Shown: positions 1-9,335 of the stretch, piece after piece
Position numbering within the stretch: the first letter of the stretch is position 1
How the letters are laid out: each line of letters begins with the position of its first letter
Source: an uncultured Christensenella sp.
GTDB taxonomy: Bacteria > Bacillota > Clostridia > Christensenellales > Borkfalkiaceae
Assembly: GCA_910585595.1 (NCBI GenBank)
Contig: CAJUET010000013.1
Location: 1 to 61,777 of the forward strand
Reading direction: 5' to 3'
DNA: 61,777 nt
The notes under the pieces: model-generated
Databases searched by the model: none
What the model was told of the DNA's origin: nothing
Seen by the model: the letters and a program-made list of their open reading frames with translations, nothing else
Position numbers and translations under genes: made by a program

Positions 1-36
1 GTGTGACTGGAGTTCAGACGTGTGCTCTTCCGATCT
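1..36 (+). other. Illumina adapter remnant at contig end
   Basis: Bases 3-36 match the Illumina TruSeq read-2/multiplexing adapter, which ends in GCTCTTCCGATCT. This is sequencing-library DNA and not part of the genome. Biological sequence probably starts at about base 37, and nothing should be inferred from the first 36 bases. Confidence 0.97.
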
Positions 37-72
37 TGCCTTTCGGCACGCGGGGCTCAACCGCAATCATAT

Positions 73-2391
73 TCAATTCCCGACGCGGGTCAGCGTAATC
101 CTACCTCCGCGTTGATCGACCAGGACCAACTCATTTTCTTCGTTTACGGATAAATCGATATAGATCTTGTCGCTGGAAGAATGCTCCACCGTGATCTCTG
201 TACCTTCTACGTAGAACGCAAGCGTTTGGGAAACAGCTTCGCCTTCGATCGGCGCGTCGTTCTCATCGGTCGGCGTGCGCGTGATTAAAACCTCGCCCCT
301 TATGAGTCCGCCTTCGTCGCTACGGCTGAACGTAAGCGTATAAATATTTCCGACCATGTCTTTCGCCGTATAAGCGCCCGTCAAGAGATCGTCGAAATTT
401 GCCGCGTCGCTCACGGTGAACGTGAAGGTGCAGCTCAGTGCGGGATTCGCCGTAGAAGTTACCGTGACCGCATAGGTGCCCGCTTGGGAAGCGGAGAATT
501 TATAACACGCGATCCCGTCGATCTCCGTTTCCTGCAAAACCGCATTCGCCGTATCACCCGAAGTGATGACCGCCTCCTGCGCTCCGTTCGCATAGGCGTT
601 GACCGCGCCGTAGAAGTATGCTGCGCCGTTCAAAGCCAAGGTCTTGCTTCCGCCCTCGTAAAAGTTGCCGTTTGCGGCGCTCCACAGTTTCGGCGCAATG
701 GACGTGGGATCGGCGCCCGTTATATCGAGGACAAGCGTGAATTTAAACTTCGCCGTTGTAAAATAAACCGTCCATCTTCCGCCGTGCCTTGCCGTGATGA
801 AAATTCTTCCTTCCGAGTGCGTGACCGTAAAATGTTCGTTGCTGATCATTCCGGCAGACGCGCCGTTGCGGTTGCCCTCGTAATCGAGATAAAGCCGATC
901 CTGCGCAAACGAGGCGGTGGAGGGCAGAATATTTCCGATCGTAAGCTCGTACTTCCCGTTGGGGTCGCCTTCGACTTCCGAAGTAACTTTATCGCATTTG
1001 AACACGGCGCCGTTTTCTAACTTATTTCCGTTATACATCAGATCGAAAGACGAGATCTTAAACATATCGCGGGAGTACTCGTTCTTCTCCGTTCTCTCCC
1101 CCACCGTCTGCGTAACGGTAACGATCGTATAATGCGAGGGACGCGTAAGAGGTCTGGTCTTCCCCGTAACGGGATCGGTTTCAAACGTTCTTTCTCCCTC
1201 TGCCCACGCGCTGTTGTCCTCATAGTAATCCTGCCTGTACTCTACGGAGGCGATCGTATAATCTTCGCTCAGCGCAAAAGAGACGGTGGTCTCGAAATAG
1301 TCTACGCTGTTCGAACGCTGTTCAAGACCCGTAAACGAGAAGGAATATCGGCGCGTATCTTCGTCTGCCGTCTCCTTTAAATCGTTATTGCTGCATACCT
1401 TCGCCCTTTCGTAAAGTTTGTTTAAAACGCCTTCGATTCCGTAGACCGTATCCTTATAGTACCACAGATAGTAGGGCGAACCGTTGATCATATCGGGATG
1501 ATTGATATTGTTTGATACGATCTTGCCGTTCTCCACGCGGACGACAAAGAGCCCGTCGCCGTCTACGCTGCAATGATAGGTATTTGTGCTTTGTGCAGCT
1601 TCGGATGACTTGATCAAAAGGCGCGTATAGTTATCGCCGAACGTATATTGGTGACGGAAGGACTCGTTCAATTCGTGATCGGCGATCTGTTCCTTTACGA
1701 CCGCTTCTCCCGAAACGACTTTATCCTTATAGAACGATCCCACCGTAAGCGCGCCCTGCACCGTGGAAATATTGACCCCTGCTACGTTCACTTCGTACGA
1801 AGCCTTTAAGCCGCTCTTGGAGAGGGTCACGGTAAATTTACCGAGCGAAGTAAATACGTTTCCGGACTTGACGCCGTCTGCGTCTTTGATCTCTACGGCG
1901 AAGCCTTTCAGACTCGTCGTTTCTTCATCGAAGAGCGCGCCCTGCGAATTTTCATAAGTCAGTTTCACCCGCAGATTCTCATACGATACGGTATCGCCCA
2001 ACTCGTAAGTTTTTTTCACGTTCGCCGTATCGAGCTCGATTTTGCGCAAAACATCTTCGGCATCGTTTACATACACGGTATAAATCGCTTTTTTCTTGCC
2101 GTAGCTCACCGTGATCTGATAGTTTCCCGGCACGTTCATATCCATGCCGCTCTCCTGCCGGATCACGACTTCCGCCGTAACGTCCTTTTCCGTTCCGTCG
2201 CCGAATACCGCGGTCACGGTAAAATCTTCGCCCGTATCGAATACGTCGCCCCGCATGAAGTTGATCTGCGCGTTCTCTATGCGAAGATCAACGATCTTCG
2301 CTCCTTTATCGCACGCAACAAGCCCTACGGCAAGGCACACCAGCGAAACGAGAAGCGCGACCGCCATAAAGTACCGTTTGATTTTTTTCAT
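73..2391 (-). CDS. Large secreted lipoprotein with Ig-like domains
   Basis: A 772-residue protein with a type II signal peptide: a basic start, a hydrophobic core and the lipobox LVAC with the lipidated Cys at residue 27. The mature part begins with two bacterial Ig-like (Big_3 type) modules at about 30-108 and 115-205, with the usual GDVFDTG...FTVTAVFGDG pattern. Uncharacterised beta-rich segments follow, and the last 80 residues look like a small beta-barrel. It should sit on the outer face of the membrane. It is the last gene visible in the MoxR-VWA operon, 27 bp after the preceding lipoprotein gene, and ends in TGA. The function is unknown. Lipidation and surface location are firm, and any role with the VWA proteins is inferred from the operon. 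Confidence 0.88.
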   Translation of the reverse strand: MKKIKRYFMAVALLVSLVCLAVGLVACDKGAKIVDLRIENAQINFMRGDVFDTGEDFTVTAVFGDGTEKDVTAEVVIRQESGMDMNVPGNYQITVSYGKKKAIYTVYVNDAEDVLRKIELDTANVKKTYELGDTVSYENLRVKLTYENSQGALFDEETTSLKGFAVEIKDADGVKSGNVFTSLGKFTVTLSKSGLKASYEVNVAGVNISTVQGALTVGSFYKDKVVSGEAVVKEQIADHELNESFRHQYTFGDNYTRLLIKSSEAAQSTNTYHCSVDGDGLFVVRVENGKIVSNNINHPDMINGSPYYLWYYKDTVYGIEGVLNKLYERAKVCSNNDLKETADEDTRRYSFSFTGLEQRSNSVDYFETTVSFALSEDYTIASVEYRQDYYEDNSAWAEGERTFETDPVTGKTRPLTRPSHYTIVTVTQTVGERTEKNEYSRDMFKISSFDLMYNGNKLENGAVFKCDKVTSEVEGDPNGKYELTIGNILPSTASFAQDRLYLDYEGNRNGASAGMISNEHFTVTHSEGRIFITARHGGRWTVYFTTAKFKFTLVLDITGADPTSIAPKLWSAANGNFYEGGSKTLALNGAAYFYGAVNAYANGAQEAVITSGDTANAVLQETEIDGIACYKFSASQAGTYAVTVTSTANPALSCTFTFTVSDAANFDDLLTGAYTAKDMVGNIYTLTFSRSDEGGLIRGEVLITRTPTDENDAPIEGEAVSQTLAFYVEGTEITVEHSSSDKIYIDLSVNEENELVLVDQRGGRITLTRVGN

Positions 2392-2418
2392 AGTTTCACC
2401 TCGAACAAAGAAATGTTT

Positions 2419-3846
2419 TTACTGATAGATCCCGCAGGCAAACAGCCACAGCGAATCCTGGTTTGCCGTATACCCGTTTGCTTCGGGAGTACCGTCTCCC
2501 GCGCCGACGCCGTCGGTATACAGCGAGTGATTCATCGCAAACTTTTGCAGGAACGTAATCAGTTCGTCCGTAACATAGCAAACGCCGTCGCTGTTGCAAA
2601 CTCGGTAATAGTCGACGCGTATAAAGTTCGTGTAATCGAACGTAGCAAACTTCTGTTCCTCTTCGATCCAGGTATTGTAGAGCATCAAATAATTCGCACC
2701 GTTCGGCCCGATGTTGTTCGCCTCGTACAGCGAAGGCACCACGGTATACGACTCGATCGGCTTTCTGATGGCGCAAAGAAGCTCTGGCCCGTAACCTTTG
2801 TTATCCGCGTAGAGTTCCGCATCGTACAAGTGATATCTGCCTGTTACGGGGCTCTTTTTGAATTTCCCTGCGTCGAACACCTTTTTGCCCAGATCCGCAA
2901 AAACAAACGTCTGTCCCTCTTCGGGCTCTTTCGCCTTTTCCTTTGCCTGTTTTGCCGCCTGCGGACGGATATCGGCATAATCGCTCGTATAATTTCCGAT
3001 CCGCTTGATGTTAAAATCTACATAGGCGGGATATTCCCGCGACTTGCTCTCGGCACGGACGCCGAACGTGAAAGAGTTTCCGATCTCAGACAGATCGACC
3101 GCGATTTCCCAACGGAAATTTTTGGTAAACCCCCCGTCCAAAGCGGCGCCGCCGCCCGTTAACGTGCGGACGAACCACTTGTTCGCGCTCGTACCTTCGT
3201 AGACGTCGATCTTGGGGAAAATCTCGTCATCATAGACGTTTACCCAGGATTCAATGGCATACACCCCCGCGTCTCTCGGCGTAAACTCGTAAAACAAAAC
3301 CTGATTTTCGTTTTTCAACTCGGCTCGGTAAGTTCCCTCGTAGCGCGTCTGATAACAGCCGAGGTCGCCGTAAATATTGCTCCCGTCCCCCTTCGAAGGC
3401 TCCTGCACCTTTGTGAGCAGAATTTGCGTTTGCCTGTTCCCCTTATCGTCAGGCGTCTTATAACCGTTCGGGTTATAAGTATAGGTATCGGGCAGCCCTT
3501 CAAGATAAACGTTATAGTCGCCGTCGAGCACGCCTGCGTCCGCCTTTCCCTGTGCATTTAAAAGCTTTCTCGTTACGCCGACGTTGCTCCGCCAAACGAC
3601 CGTAATATCCGAATCGCCCGGATCGAAGGGTTTATTGTCAAAGTACACCGTTACCGTATAATGCGTATCGGGCACGGTAGGATCGGGGTTATCGGGATCA
3701 TCGGGGTCCGTAGGATCGCCCGTGCCGCCCGAAGGCGGTCTCGGGGTATTGTTTTCAAGACGGGAACCCAAGTCGCAACCCGTAAGAAACATCGCGAGGC
3801 AAAGCACGACAAACAGCAATAGGGAAATAAATTTATTTTTTCTCAT
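2419..3846 (-). CDS. Secreted lipoprotein, unknown function
   Basis: A lipoprotein of about 475 residues with lipobox LTGC (Cys 24 from the chosen start). An Asp/Pro-rich spacer rich in PDDPDNPDP follows, then a Cna-B/carboxypeptidase-regulatory-like beta domain, then a longer region with no family I recognise. A longer reading starting at 3864 is unlikely because its first six codons simply spell the ribosome binding site. AAGGAGG lies 7 bp before the ATG at 3846. The start overlaps the end of the upstream VWA gene by 14 bp, so translation is probably coupled. Operon partners are VWA proteins and another lipoprotein. A solute-binding or adhesion role is possible but nothing in the sequence decides it. 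Confidence 0.86.
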   Translation of the reverse strand: MRKNKFISLLLFVVLCLAMFLTGCDLGSRLENNTPRPPSGGTGDPTDPDDPDNPDPTVPDTHYTVTVYFDNKPFDPGDSDITVVWRSNVGVTRKLLNAQGKADAGVLDGDYNVYLEGLPDTYTYNPNGYKTPDDKGNRQTQILLTKVQEPSKGDGSNIYGDLGCYQTRYEGTYRAELKNENQVLFYEFTPRDAGVYAIESWVNVYDDEIFPKIDVYEGTSANKWFVRTLTGGGAALDGGFTKNFRWEIAVDLSEIGNSFTFGVRAESKSREYPAYVDFNIKRIGNYTSDYADIRPQAAKQAKEKAKEPEEGQTFVFADLGKKVFDAGKFKKSPVTGRYHLYDAELYADNKGYGPELLCAIRKPIESYTVVPSLYEANNIGPNGANYLMLYNTWIEEEQKFATFDYTNFIRVDYYRVCNSDGVCYVTDELITFLQKFAMNHSLYTDGVGAGDGTPEANGYTANQDSLWLFACGIYQ

Positions 3847-6535
3847 TCCTCTGCCTCCTTCCAAGTCCCTTGAAGAAGGACTTGACGTCCTTCCACTTCA
3901 ACTGGCGGATGATGATACCCGCCACGAAAAGCAGCACGCAGACGACGAGAAGCACCCAAACGAAACTGAACACATAAGTGGTGTATTGCGAATCGGTGTT
4001 TTGAATTGAATCCACCTCGTCAAGCTCTAAAATTTTTCCGTTTTCCGTTAAAAGCCGATACAGATTTGCTCTGTTACAGCTTGCAAAGCTATCGTATTCG
4101 GCATGGTACGAAACGGAAAACTCCGTTTCCGTGCTGTAATTGAGATCGCCGAGACGGTACTCGATCAATACTTTATAAGTGCCGGGAGCGTCGGTCGCAA
4201 AGACCGCGGAATAATTCCCCGACCGGAACAAAAGCGTTTCTTTGCTGATCAAGCCGTCGGGATCGGTGAGCGTTATTGTAAAATCGGTGCTGTCGGGCAG
4301 CGTTTGAGAGGTGATCACGTTCACCGTGGTCGAATTTCCCGCGCCCTCCACCTCTAAAATAAAGGGCGAATTTATTTTTTCTTTTGGCAGCGTCGCGTTC
4401 GGGATATTGGCTAAAAACGTTGCGCCGCCCGTCCCTTTCGTCCAACCGTCCGTCCATGCGGACGAAATATCCGATAAGAACGACGTCACCATACCTTTTC
4501 CGCAGGCGGTGTACGCATACAGCGGCACGTCGAAATAAGTGACTTTGTCGCGATAATATCTCGTTTTTAAAACCGCTGTGGCGGTACCGTTCTTTTTTAA
4601 TTCGCTGTAATAAAAGCCGCCTATCGGACTTATACTTTCCACACCGTTTACGACGTCCTCTTTCGCGTTCCCGATCAGAACGCCGTGCGAACCGCCGTCG
4701 ATTATAATTTCCTGCGTATCCTCGCGCAGCTTTCCGATTTCGACCTCCGCGTCCTCTTCGTGCTGGATATTCTTATAGAACGAGCCTTCCACCGCGTCCG
4801 CGTGGTTGACGAGATTGTTAAACATCGTCTGTCCTTCGGACTTTGCGTAGACGGAAAGAGCCGATACGGAAATACCCTCGCGGGACATTTTGCGCGCCTC
4901 TTCGATCGCCGCCGAAGCGTTCGCGGAAGAGGAGTTCAAGCCGTCTGAAATCACGATTACGCGCTTATCGTAAAAGCGCTTGGGCATGAGTTCATAGGTA
5001 TGGTGAAGCGCGGCGTATAAATTCGTTTCGTTCTCCACTTCGCAATTCTGAATGGTATTCACGATCACCCCGACCGTCGTAAGGTAGGTGGGATCCAGAA
5101 GCGGGCGGACGACCCCCGAAAAGCCGACGACCATCACCATATCGGTTTTGTTGAGTACTTTCAAAAGGCGGGTCGCCGCGCCTTTGGCAACGTTGAGCCT
5201 GTTCTCGAAATTCATGCTCGTGGAAATATCGAGAACGATGGCGAAGAGCCGCGTCTCCTGATCGGGATTTCCGATCGTGACCGGAAGCAGCTTCGCAAGC
5301 ATATTGAGCGCTTCGGACGAACCGTCGTTCTCCTGAATATAAGTGTTTCCGTAGGTGGAGAGTGTTTTGCCGTAATCGTTCACCAAAGTGCTCAGGCTAG
5401 AAAGAAATCTCTGCCACGAGGGCACCTTACGAACGTCGAAGTTGCTCAGAGCGATCTCGTCGTACTCGCACATCTCTTCCACGCTGAGCGGAAGATTTTT
5501 TATATCGGTAACGTAGGTCACGTTTTCCGTTCCGTAGACCCCTCTTCCCGCCGTAGCGTCCGCTGCCGAGCCGCCGATAAACAACACTTTCTTTTCGTCG
5601 CTCACGCTCTGCGTAAACAAATAGCGGTTATTATACGACGAATAGTCGGCGTCGCTTTCCGCTGTTTTCACGCGCACCTCGTAACGGAAAGTGCCTGCTT
5701 CATCGGTGGGAAGCGGAACGGAAATCACGGTCAGACCGCTGTACAGCTCGACCGTCCTGTTTAAAATATAGGGTTCTTCGTCCCGATACAGGCTCCAATA
5801 AGCATTGCAGCGGTTGATTTCGTTGCCGTTTTCGTCCACGCCGCCGTTCACCCGCACCAAGACTTCCGCCTTCTCTTCCTTATTGAGATAGACGGTGTCC
5901 GTCACCGTGACGGAATCTATTTGCACCTCGCGCACGTCGGGAGCAATGTTATCGTCCAGATACACCGCGTCGATATACACCCCTTCGTTTTGCAGGGTGC
6001 TTACGATCCGAAGAATATTGTTGGAAGATACGGTTTCCGCGCCGTCCGTAATGACGATGATCCGCTTGATCACGTCTTCGTCGAAAAGATTGCCTGCAAA
6101 GCGGATCGCCGAACCGATGTCGGTCGCGCTCCTGTCCACCTCGCTCGCAGAACGGATATCGGGAACGCCGCCGCCCATATCGGAAATCATTTGATAGTTT
6201 CTGCCGAAGCAGATGACGCCCATTTTGGAATTGCGGGGGAGCTTGCCCGCCACCTGTTCCAGCTTATCCTGAACGTCGTCCAAGTTATGTTCGGCGGAAT
6301 AAGAGATGTCCGCAAGCACATAAACGTTGGTTTCGGTGACGACCCTCTCGTATTTCATACCGCTCACGGCAAGCGCAAAGCAAAGGCAGACGATAAGGTG
6401 CAGCACCGTCGCCGTGATATTTTGTTTGTTTCGGTTATCCTTACGCACCGTAATAAAGAACGGCACGAGCACCGCCGCGAAGAGCGGAAGCAACAGGAAT
6501 AAGAGCCATGGGTTATCGAAGCTGATATTGCTCAT
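3833..6535 (-). CDS. Membrane protein with two von Willebrand factor A domains
   Basis: About 900 residues. Two N-terminal transmembrane segments lie at about 10-30 and 40-60. A first VWA domain has a MIDAS motif DISYS at 76-80, a middle segment resembles the glutamine-amidotransferase-like fold often paired with VWA domains, and a second VWA domain has DISTS near 435. A beta domain and a C-terminal transmembrane helix follow, with a basic tail ending RRQRNEKK. Both VWA domains keep the metal-binding DxSxS, so both may bind protein ligands. A TTG at 6559 extends the frame, but the ATG at 6535 follows a GGGGGG Shine-Dalgarno and is preferred. It overlaps the upstream BatA-like gene by 23 bp. 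It probably forms a membrane complex with its neighbours and acts on extracytoplasmic targets. Confidence 0.9.
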   Translation of the reverse strand: MSNISFDNPWLLFLLLPLFAAVLVPFFITVRKDNRNKQNITATVLHLIVCLCFALAVSGMKYERVVTETNVYVLADISYSAEHNLDDVQDKLEQVAGKLPRNSKMGVICFGRNYQMISDMGGGVPDIRSASEVDRSATDIGSAIRFAGNLFDEDVIKRIIVITDGAETVSSNNILRIVSTLQNEGVYIDAVYLDDNIAPDVREVQIDSVTVTDTVYLNKEEKAEVLVRVNGGVDENGNEINRCNAYWSLYRDEEPYILNRTVELYSGLTVISVPLPTDEAGTFRYEVRVKTAESDADYSSYNNRYLFTQSVSDEKKVLFIGGSAADATAGRGVYGTENVTYVTDIKNLPLSVEEMCEYDEIALSNFDVRKVPSWQRFLSSLSTLVNDYGKTLSTYGNTYIQENDGSSEALNMLAKLLPVTIGNPDQETRLFAIVLDISTSMNFENRLNVAKGAATRLLKVLNKTDMVMVVGFSGVVRPLLDPTYLTTVGVIVNTIQNCEVENETNLYAALHHTYELMPKRFYDKRVIVISDGLNSSSANASAAIEEARKMSREGISVSALSVYAKSEGQTMFNNLVNHADAVEGSFYKNIQHEEDAEVEIGKLREDTQEIIIDGGSHGVLIGNAKEDVVNGVESISPIGGFYYSELKKNGTATAVLKTRYYRDKVTYFDVPLYAYTACGKGMVTSFLSDISSAWTDGWTKGTGGATFLANIPNATLPKEKINSPFILEVEGAGNSTTVNVITSQTLPDSTDFTITLTDPDGLISKETLLFRSGNYSAVFATDAPGTYKVLIEYRLGDLNYSTETEFSVSYHAEYDSFASCNRANLYRLLTENGKILELDEVDSIQNTDSQYTTYVFSFVWVLLVVCVLLFVAGIIIRQLKWKDVKSFFKGLGRRQRNEKK

Positions 6536-8420
6536 AGCAGTAAACCCCCCAATCCGCAAAAATCAACACGGCGATCAAAATCAAAAACGGCAACAGACTG
6601 TCGTAAAAACCGTCCGAATAGTTATATTCCCTTTCGCCTTCTAAAAGCATGGAACTTCCGGCGGCGGAACGGCTCTCCTCTTCGGGTACGCCGGCATACG
6701 CATAGAGCTTCGTTTCGTCCTTCCCCTGCACCTTTACGGTGAGCGTATACGTTCCCGTCTCTCCGAGCCGAACCTCGCATACGTCCGCTCCCAACGTATC
6801 GAGCGTACTGCTTTTTCCGGAGGGCGACGTTAAAACGATCCCCTCGCAGCCGGGCACCACGCTTACCGCCATGGTATCGCCGCAGACGTAGGAAGTTTCG
6901 GAAAGAACCGAAGGAAAAGAGTAATCCATAAGATTGCGTACCAAGATCAGGAAATCGTCCTTCATGCCGAAATCGGAATCCATGATACGGAACGCAAAGA
7001 CGACCTGTCTGTCGTTATTTTTATTCAAACCCGCAAAAACGATACTGTCGTTCTCCACGCTGAGCACGGAAGTAAAGTTGCGTGGCGGCACACTGTACTG
7101 CGCGTACCTGCGTACGGCGATACGGCGACGGACAAGATCCTTCGTCAACATTTTTTCAAGCGCCGAAGAACCCTCGTTATAAGTCGGCACGAAATAACTG
7201 TCCGGTCCCGTTTCGTCGCGCACGGGCGGATAGTCGCGGAGACTCACTCCAGATTCCCCTCCGCTGCCGTCTACGGCGTCTATGAGCCAGACCGCCGCAT
7301 TCGTGGGAAGCGCGTCGGGCGTATAACCGTTGAAAGCGTACATACCGTACCCGCGCGAAGCGAAAGAGGCTGCGCCTTGCTTCTCGTACTCCTCGGGCGT
7401 TACAAGATCCACTTCCGCTTTTCCCGCGTAGCGGATGGCGTTTTTCAAATACACGCCGTCGGAATTTTCACCCGTATCGCTGATCAAAAGCACTTTCCGA
7501 TCCTGCGCGACGGCACTGTCGTAAAAGACGACGCAATTATCCTCCTGCATGGCGTCGCCGTTTACGATGCAAAGCTCCAACTTAGCAAAGCCGCCCAGCG
7601 AAGCGGAAATCTCGAAATCGGCAGGTTCGCCCTTGACCGCCGTTACGGAAACAGCGCCTATCTTTTCGGGCGCGTCCGATACGTTCTTAGACCCGCGAAG
7701 CTCTATGTTAATAGAAGCGTCCGCCTCATACGAAATAACCTGTCCTTTGACGCCGCCCGCACTCTTTTCAAAGCTGTAAAAAGCATAATTCTGCTCCTTG
7801 TCCGAAACGTCGACAAGGGTAAGCGCGTCGTTCACTTCATAATCTTTATCGGTGATCAGATACATGACCGCCGAGCGGTTACTGTCGTAATAGTTTTGCG
7901 CAAAGGTCATAGCGGATCTGCAGTCGGAAGCCGTCCAACTCGCCGTAAGCGCTTTAATATAGACCTTTGCCTGCTCCTTATTGGCAACGCCTTCGAATAC
8001 GACGTCGGTGGTTTCCCCCGCAAACACAAGCGAATAGGTGCTGCCGCTTTTCGAATCGTCGATGATTTGGTTCGCTTTTTTCTGCGCGATCTCAAAACGG
8101 GTCGAAGAGCCCTGCTTCATATTCATACTCGCCGAACCGTCTAAAATAATATACACGTCGTTTGCGGACGCGGGCACCGTAAACACGGGCTGCGCGATCG
8201 CAACCGAAACGAACAAGATCGCAAAACACTGCAACAGGAGCGTGATAATACCCGTCAGCTTGGAGATAGGCTTTCTCTTCTTTAAAAATTTTTCGCTCAA
8301 TTCCCAAAGATAAGTGGAAGCCACCGTCTGTTCGGTGTATTTCGATTTGATGATATAGATGATTACGATGATCGGGATACCGATAAGACCCAACAGACCC
8401 AAAGGAAAATGAAAGTTCAT
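6513..8420 (-). CDS. BatA-like VWA membrane protein
   Basis: A 635-residue protein with the N-terminal BatA/aerotolerance arrangement: a hydrophobic segment at 5-25, a short cytoplasmic stretch with repeated Lys, and a second hydrophobic segment at 55-80. A VWA domain follows with MIDAS DGSAS at 94-98. The middle is beta-rich and a transmembrane helix lies near the C-terminus (about 608-628). The start overlaps the DUF58 gene by ATGA (4 bp), the classic sign of coupled translation. In MoxR systems such proteins are thought to be acted on by the AAA+ ATPase and to scaffold envelope complexes. The target here is unknown. Confidence 0.9.
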   Translation of the reverse strand: MNFHFPLGLLGLIGIPIIVIIYIIKSKYTEQTVASTYLWELSEKFLKKRKPISKLTGIITLLLQCFAILFVSVAIAQPVFTVPASANDVYIILDGSASMNMKQGSSTRFEIAQKKANQIIDDSKSGSTYSLVFAGETTDVVFEGVANKEQAKVYIKALTASWTASDCRSAMTFAQNYYDSNRSAVMYLITDKDYEVNDALTLVDVSDKEQNYAFYSFEKSAGGVKGQVISYEADASINIELRGSKNVSDAPEKIGAVSVTAVKGEPADFEISASLGGFAKLELCIVNGDAMQEDNCVVFYDSAVAQDRKVLLISDTGENSDGVYLKNAIRYAGKAEVDLVTPEEYEKQGAASFASRGYGMYAFNGYTPDALPTNAAVWLIDAVDGSGGESGVSLRDYPPVRDETGPDSYFVPTYNEGSSALEKMLTKDLVRRRIAVRRYAQYSVPPRNFTSVLSVENDSIVFAGLNKNNDRQVVFAFRIMDSDFGMKDDFLILVRNLMDYSFPSVLSETSYVCGDTMAVSVVPGCEGIVLTSPSGKSSTLDTLGADVCEVRLGETGTYTLTVKVQGKDETKLYAYAGVPEEESRSAAGSSMLLEGEREYNYSDGFYDSLLPFLILIAVLIFADWGVYCYEQYQLR

Positions 8421-9301
8421 TCCAACACCCCCGATCCGATCAGTTTTTCAAAGACGAACTCTTCAACGGGCTTTTCGGCGCAGGCGAGCGCATACTGTGC
8501 TCCGCGCGCCGCGCAGTAGTTATGCAGGCGGTCCTGAACATAGCGCACCGCTTCGCGGTAAGCCCGAATAATATCTCTGTTGATATTTTTGCGGTAGCTC
8601 TTCTTTTCGTTTTCGCTGTCGTAGAAAATATTTTTTCCGCGCACCTTAGGGTTGATCTCCTCCTCGGAGAGCACCTGCACGCAGAGTAGATCGCGCTTTT
8701 TATCGACCAGAAAATCGATCGCGGTTTCGTAATCGTGATCGGTCAAAAAGTCGGAAATCACGACCGAAAGTCCGTCGCCGTAGCCTACTTGGGAGGGCAA
8801 AATTCCGTCCGAAAGAAAGCAGTCGCCGCCGAATTCGATCGAGTTGAGTTTGGTAATTTCCGCAAAATAGCGTTCCTTGCCCGAAATCGCGGAAATGACT
8901 TCCGTCACCTCGCTCTCGCGCACGGTGTAAACGGAGACCTTATCGAGCTCCGAAACCGAAAGATAGGCAAGCGTTGCGGCGATCTCCAAAGCCGCCTGCG
9001 CTTTTTGTCCCGAACCGTACTCCATAGAACGGCTTACGTCGATATAAATTTTCGTATGGAGACGGCGCTCGTCGAGGTAGAGTTTCAAATTCAAAACCTC
9101 ACTCCGCGCATAGGCGTTCCAGTCGATCTTGGTGATATCGTCGCCGGGCATATAATTGCGGTAATCGACAAATTCGCAAGACGAACCGTACGTCTTGCTT
9201 TTGTGGTTGCCGCCGAACATACCGGCTATATTGTTTTTTAAAACGGTTTGCAGGGTTTCCACCCGCTGCAAAAACGCTTCGTTTATCACAAGATTGCGCA
9301 T
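8417..9301 (-). CDS. DUF58 domain protein (MoxR partner)
   Basis: A 294-residue soluble protein of the DUF58 family. The diagnostic block runs from GSSCEFVDYRNYMPGDD through IDWNAYAR (about 42-67), followed by a VWA-like fold with DVSRSM. DUF58 proteins nearly always sit next to a MoxR ATPase, as here, and are thought to link the ATPase to membrane VWA proteins. It lies 34 bp after moxR and overlaps the BatA-like gene by 4 bp. Family identity is firm, while molecular function is not established for the family. Confidence 0.93.
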   Translation of the reverse strand: MRNLVINEAFLQRVETLQTVLKNNIAGMFGGNHKSKTYGSSCEFVDYRNYMPGDDITKIDWNAYARSEVLNLKLYLDERRLHTKIYIDVSRSMEYGSGQKAQAALEIAATLAYLSVSELDKVSVYTVRESEVTEVISAISGKERYFAEITKLNSIEFGGDCFLSDGILPSQVGYGDGLSVVISDFLTDHDYETAIDFLVDKKRDLLCVQVLSEEEINPKVRGKNIFYDSENEKKSYRKNINRDIIRAYREAVRYVQDRLHNYCAARGAQYALACAEKPVEEFVFEKLIGSGVLE

Positions 9302-9335
9302 AAAATCTGCCTTTTAGTCATGAACCCGAAACAGG

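Noticed and set aside
484..1380. Open plus-strand frames across the first lipoprotein gene
   Set aside because: They lie opposite a well-supported minus-strand gene, have no ribosome site and give Arg-rich peptides typical of antisense frames.
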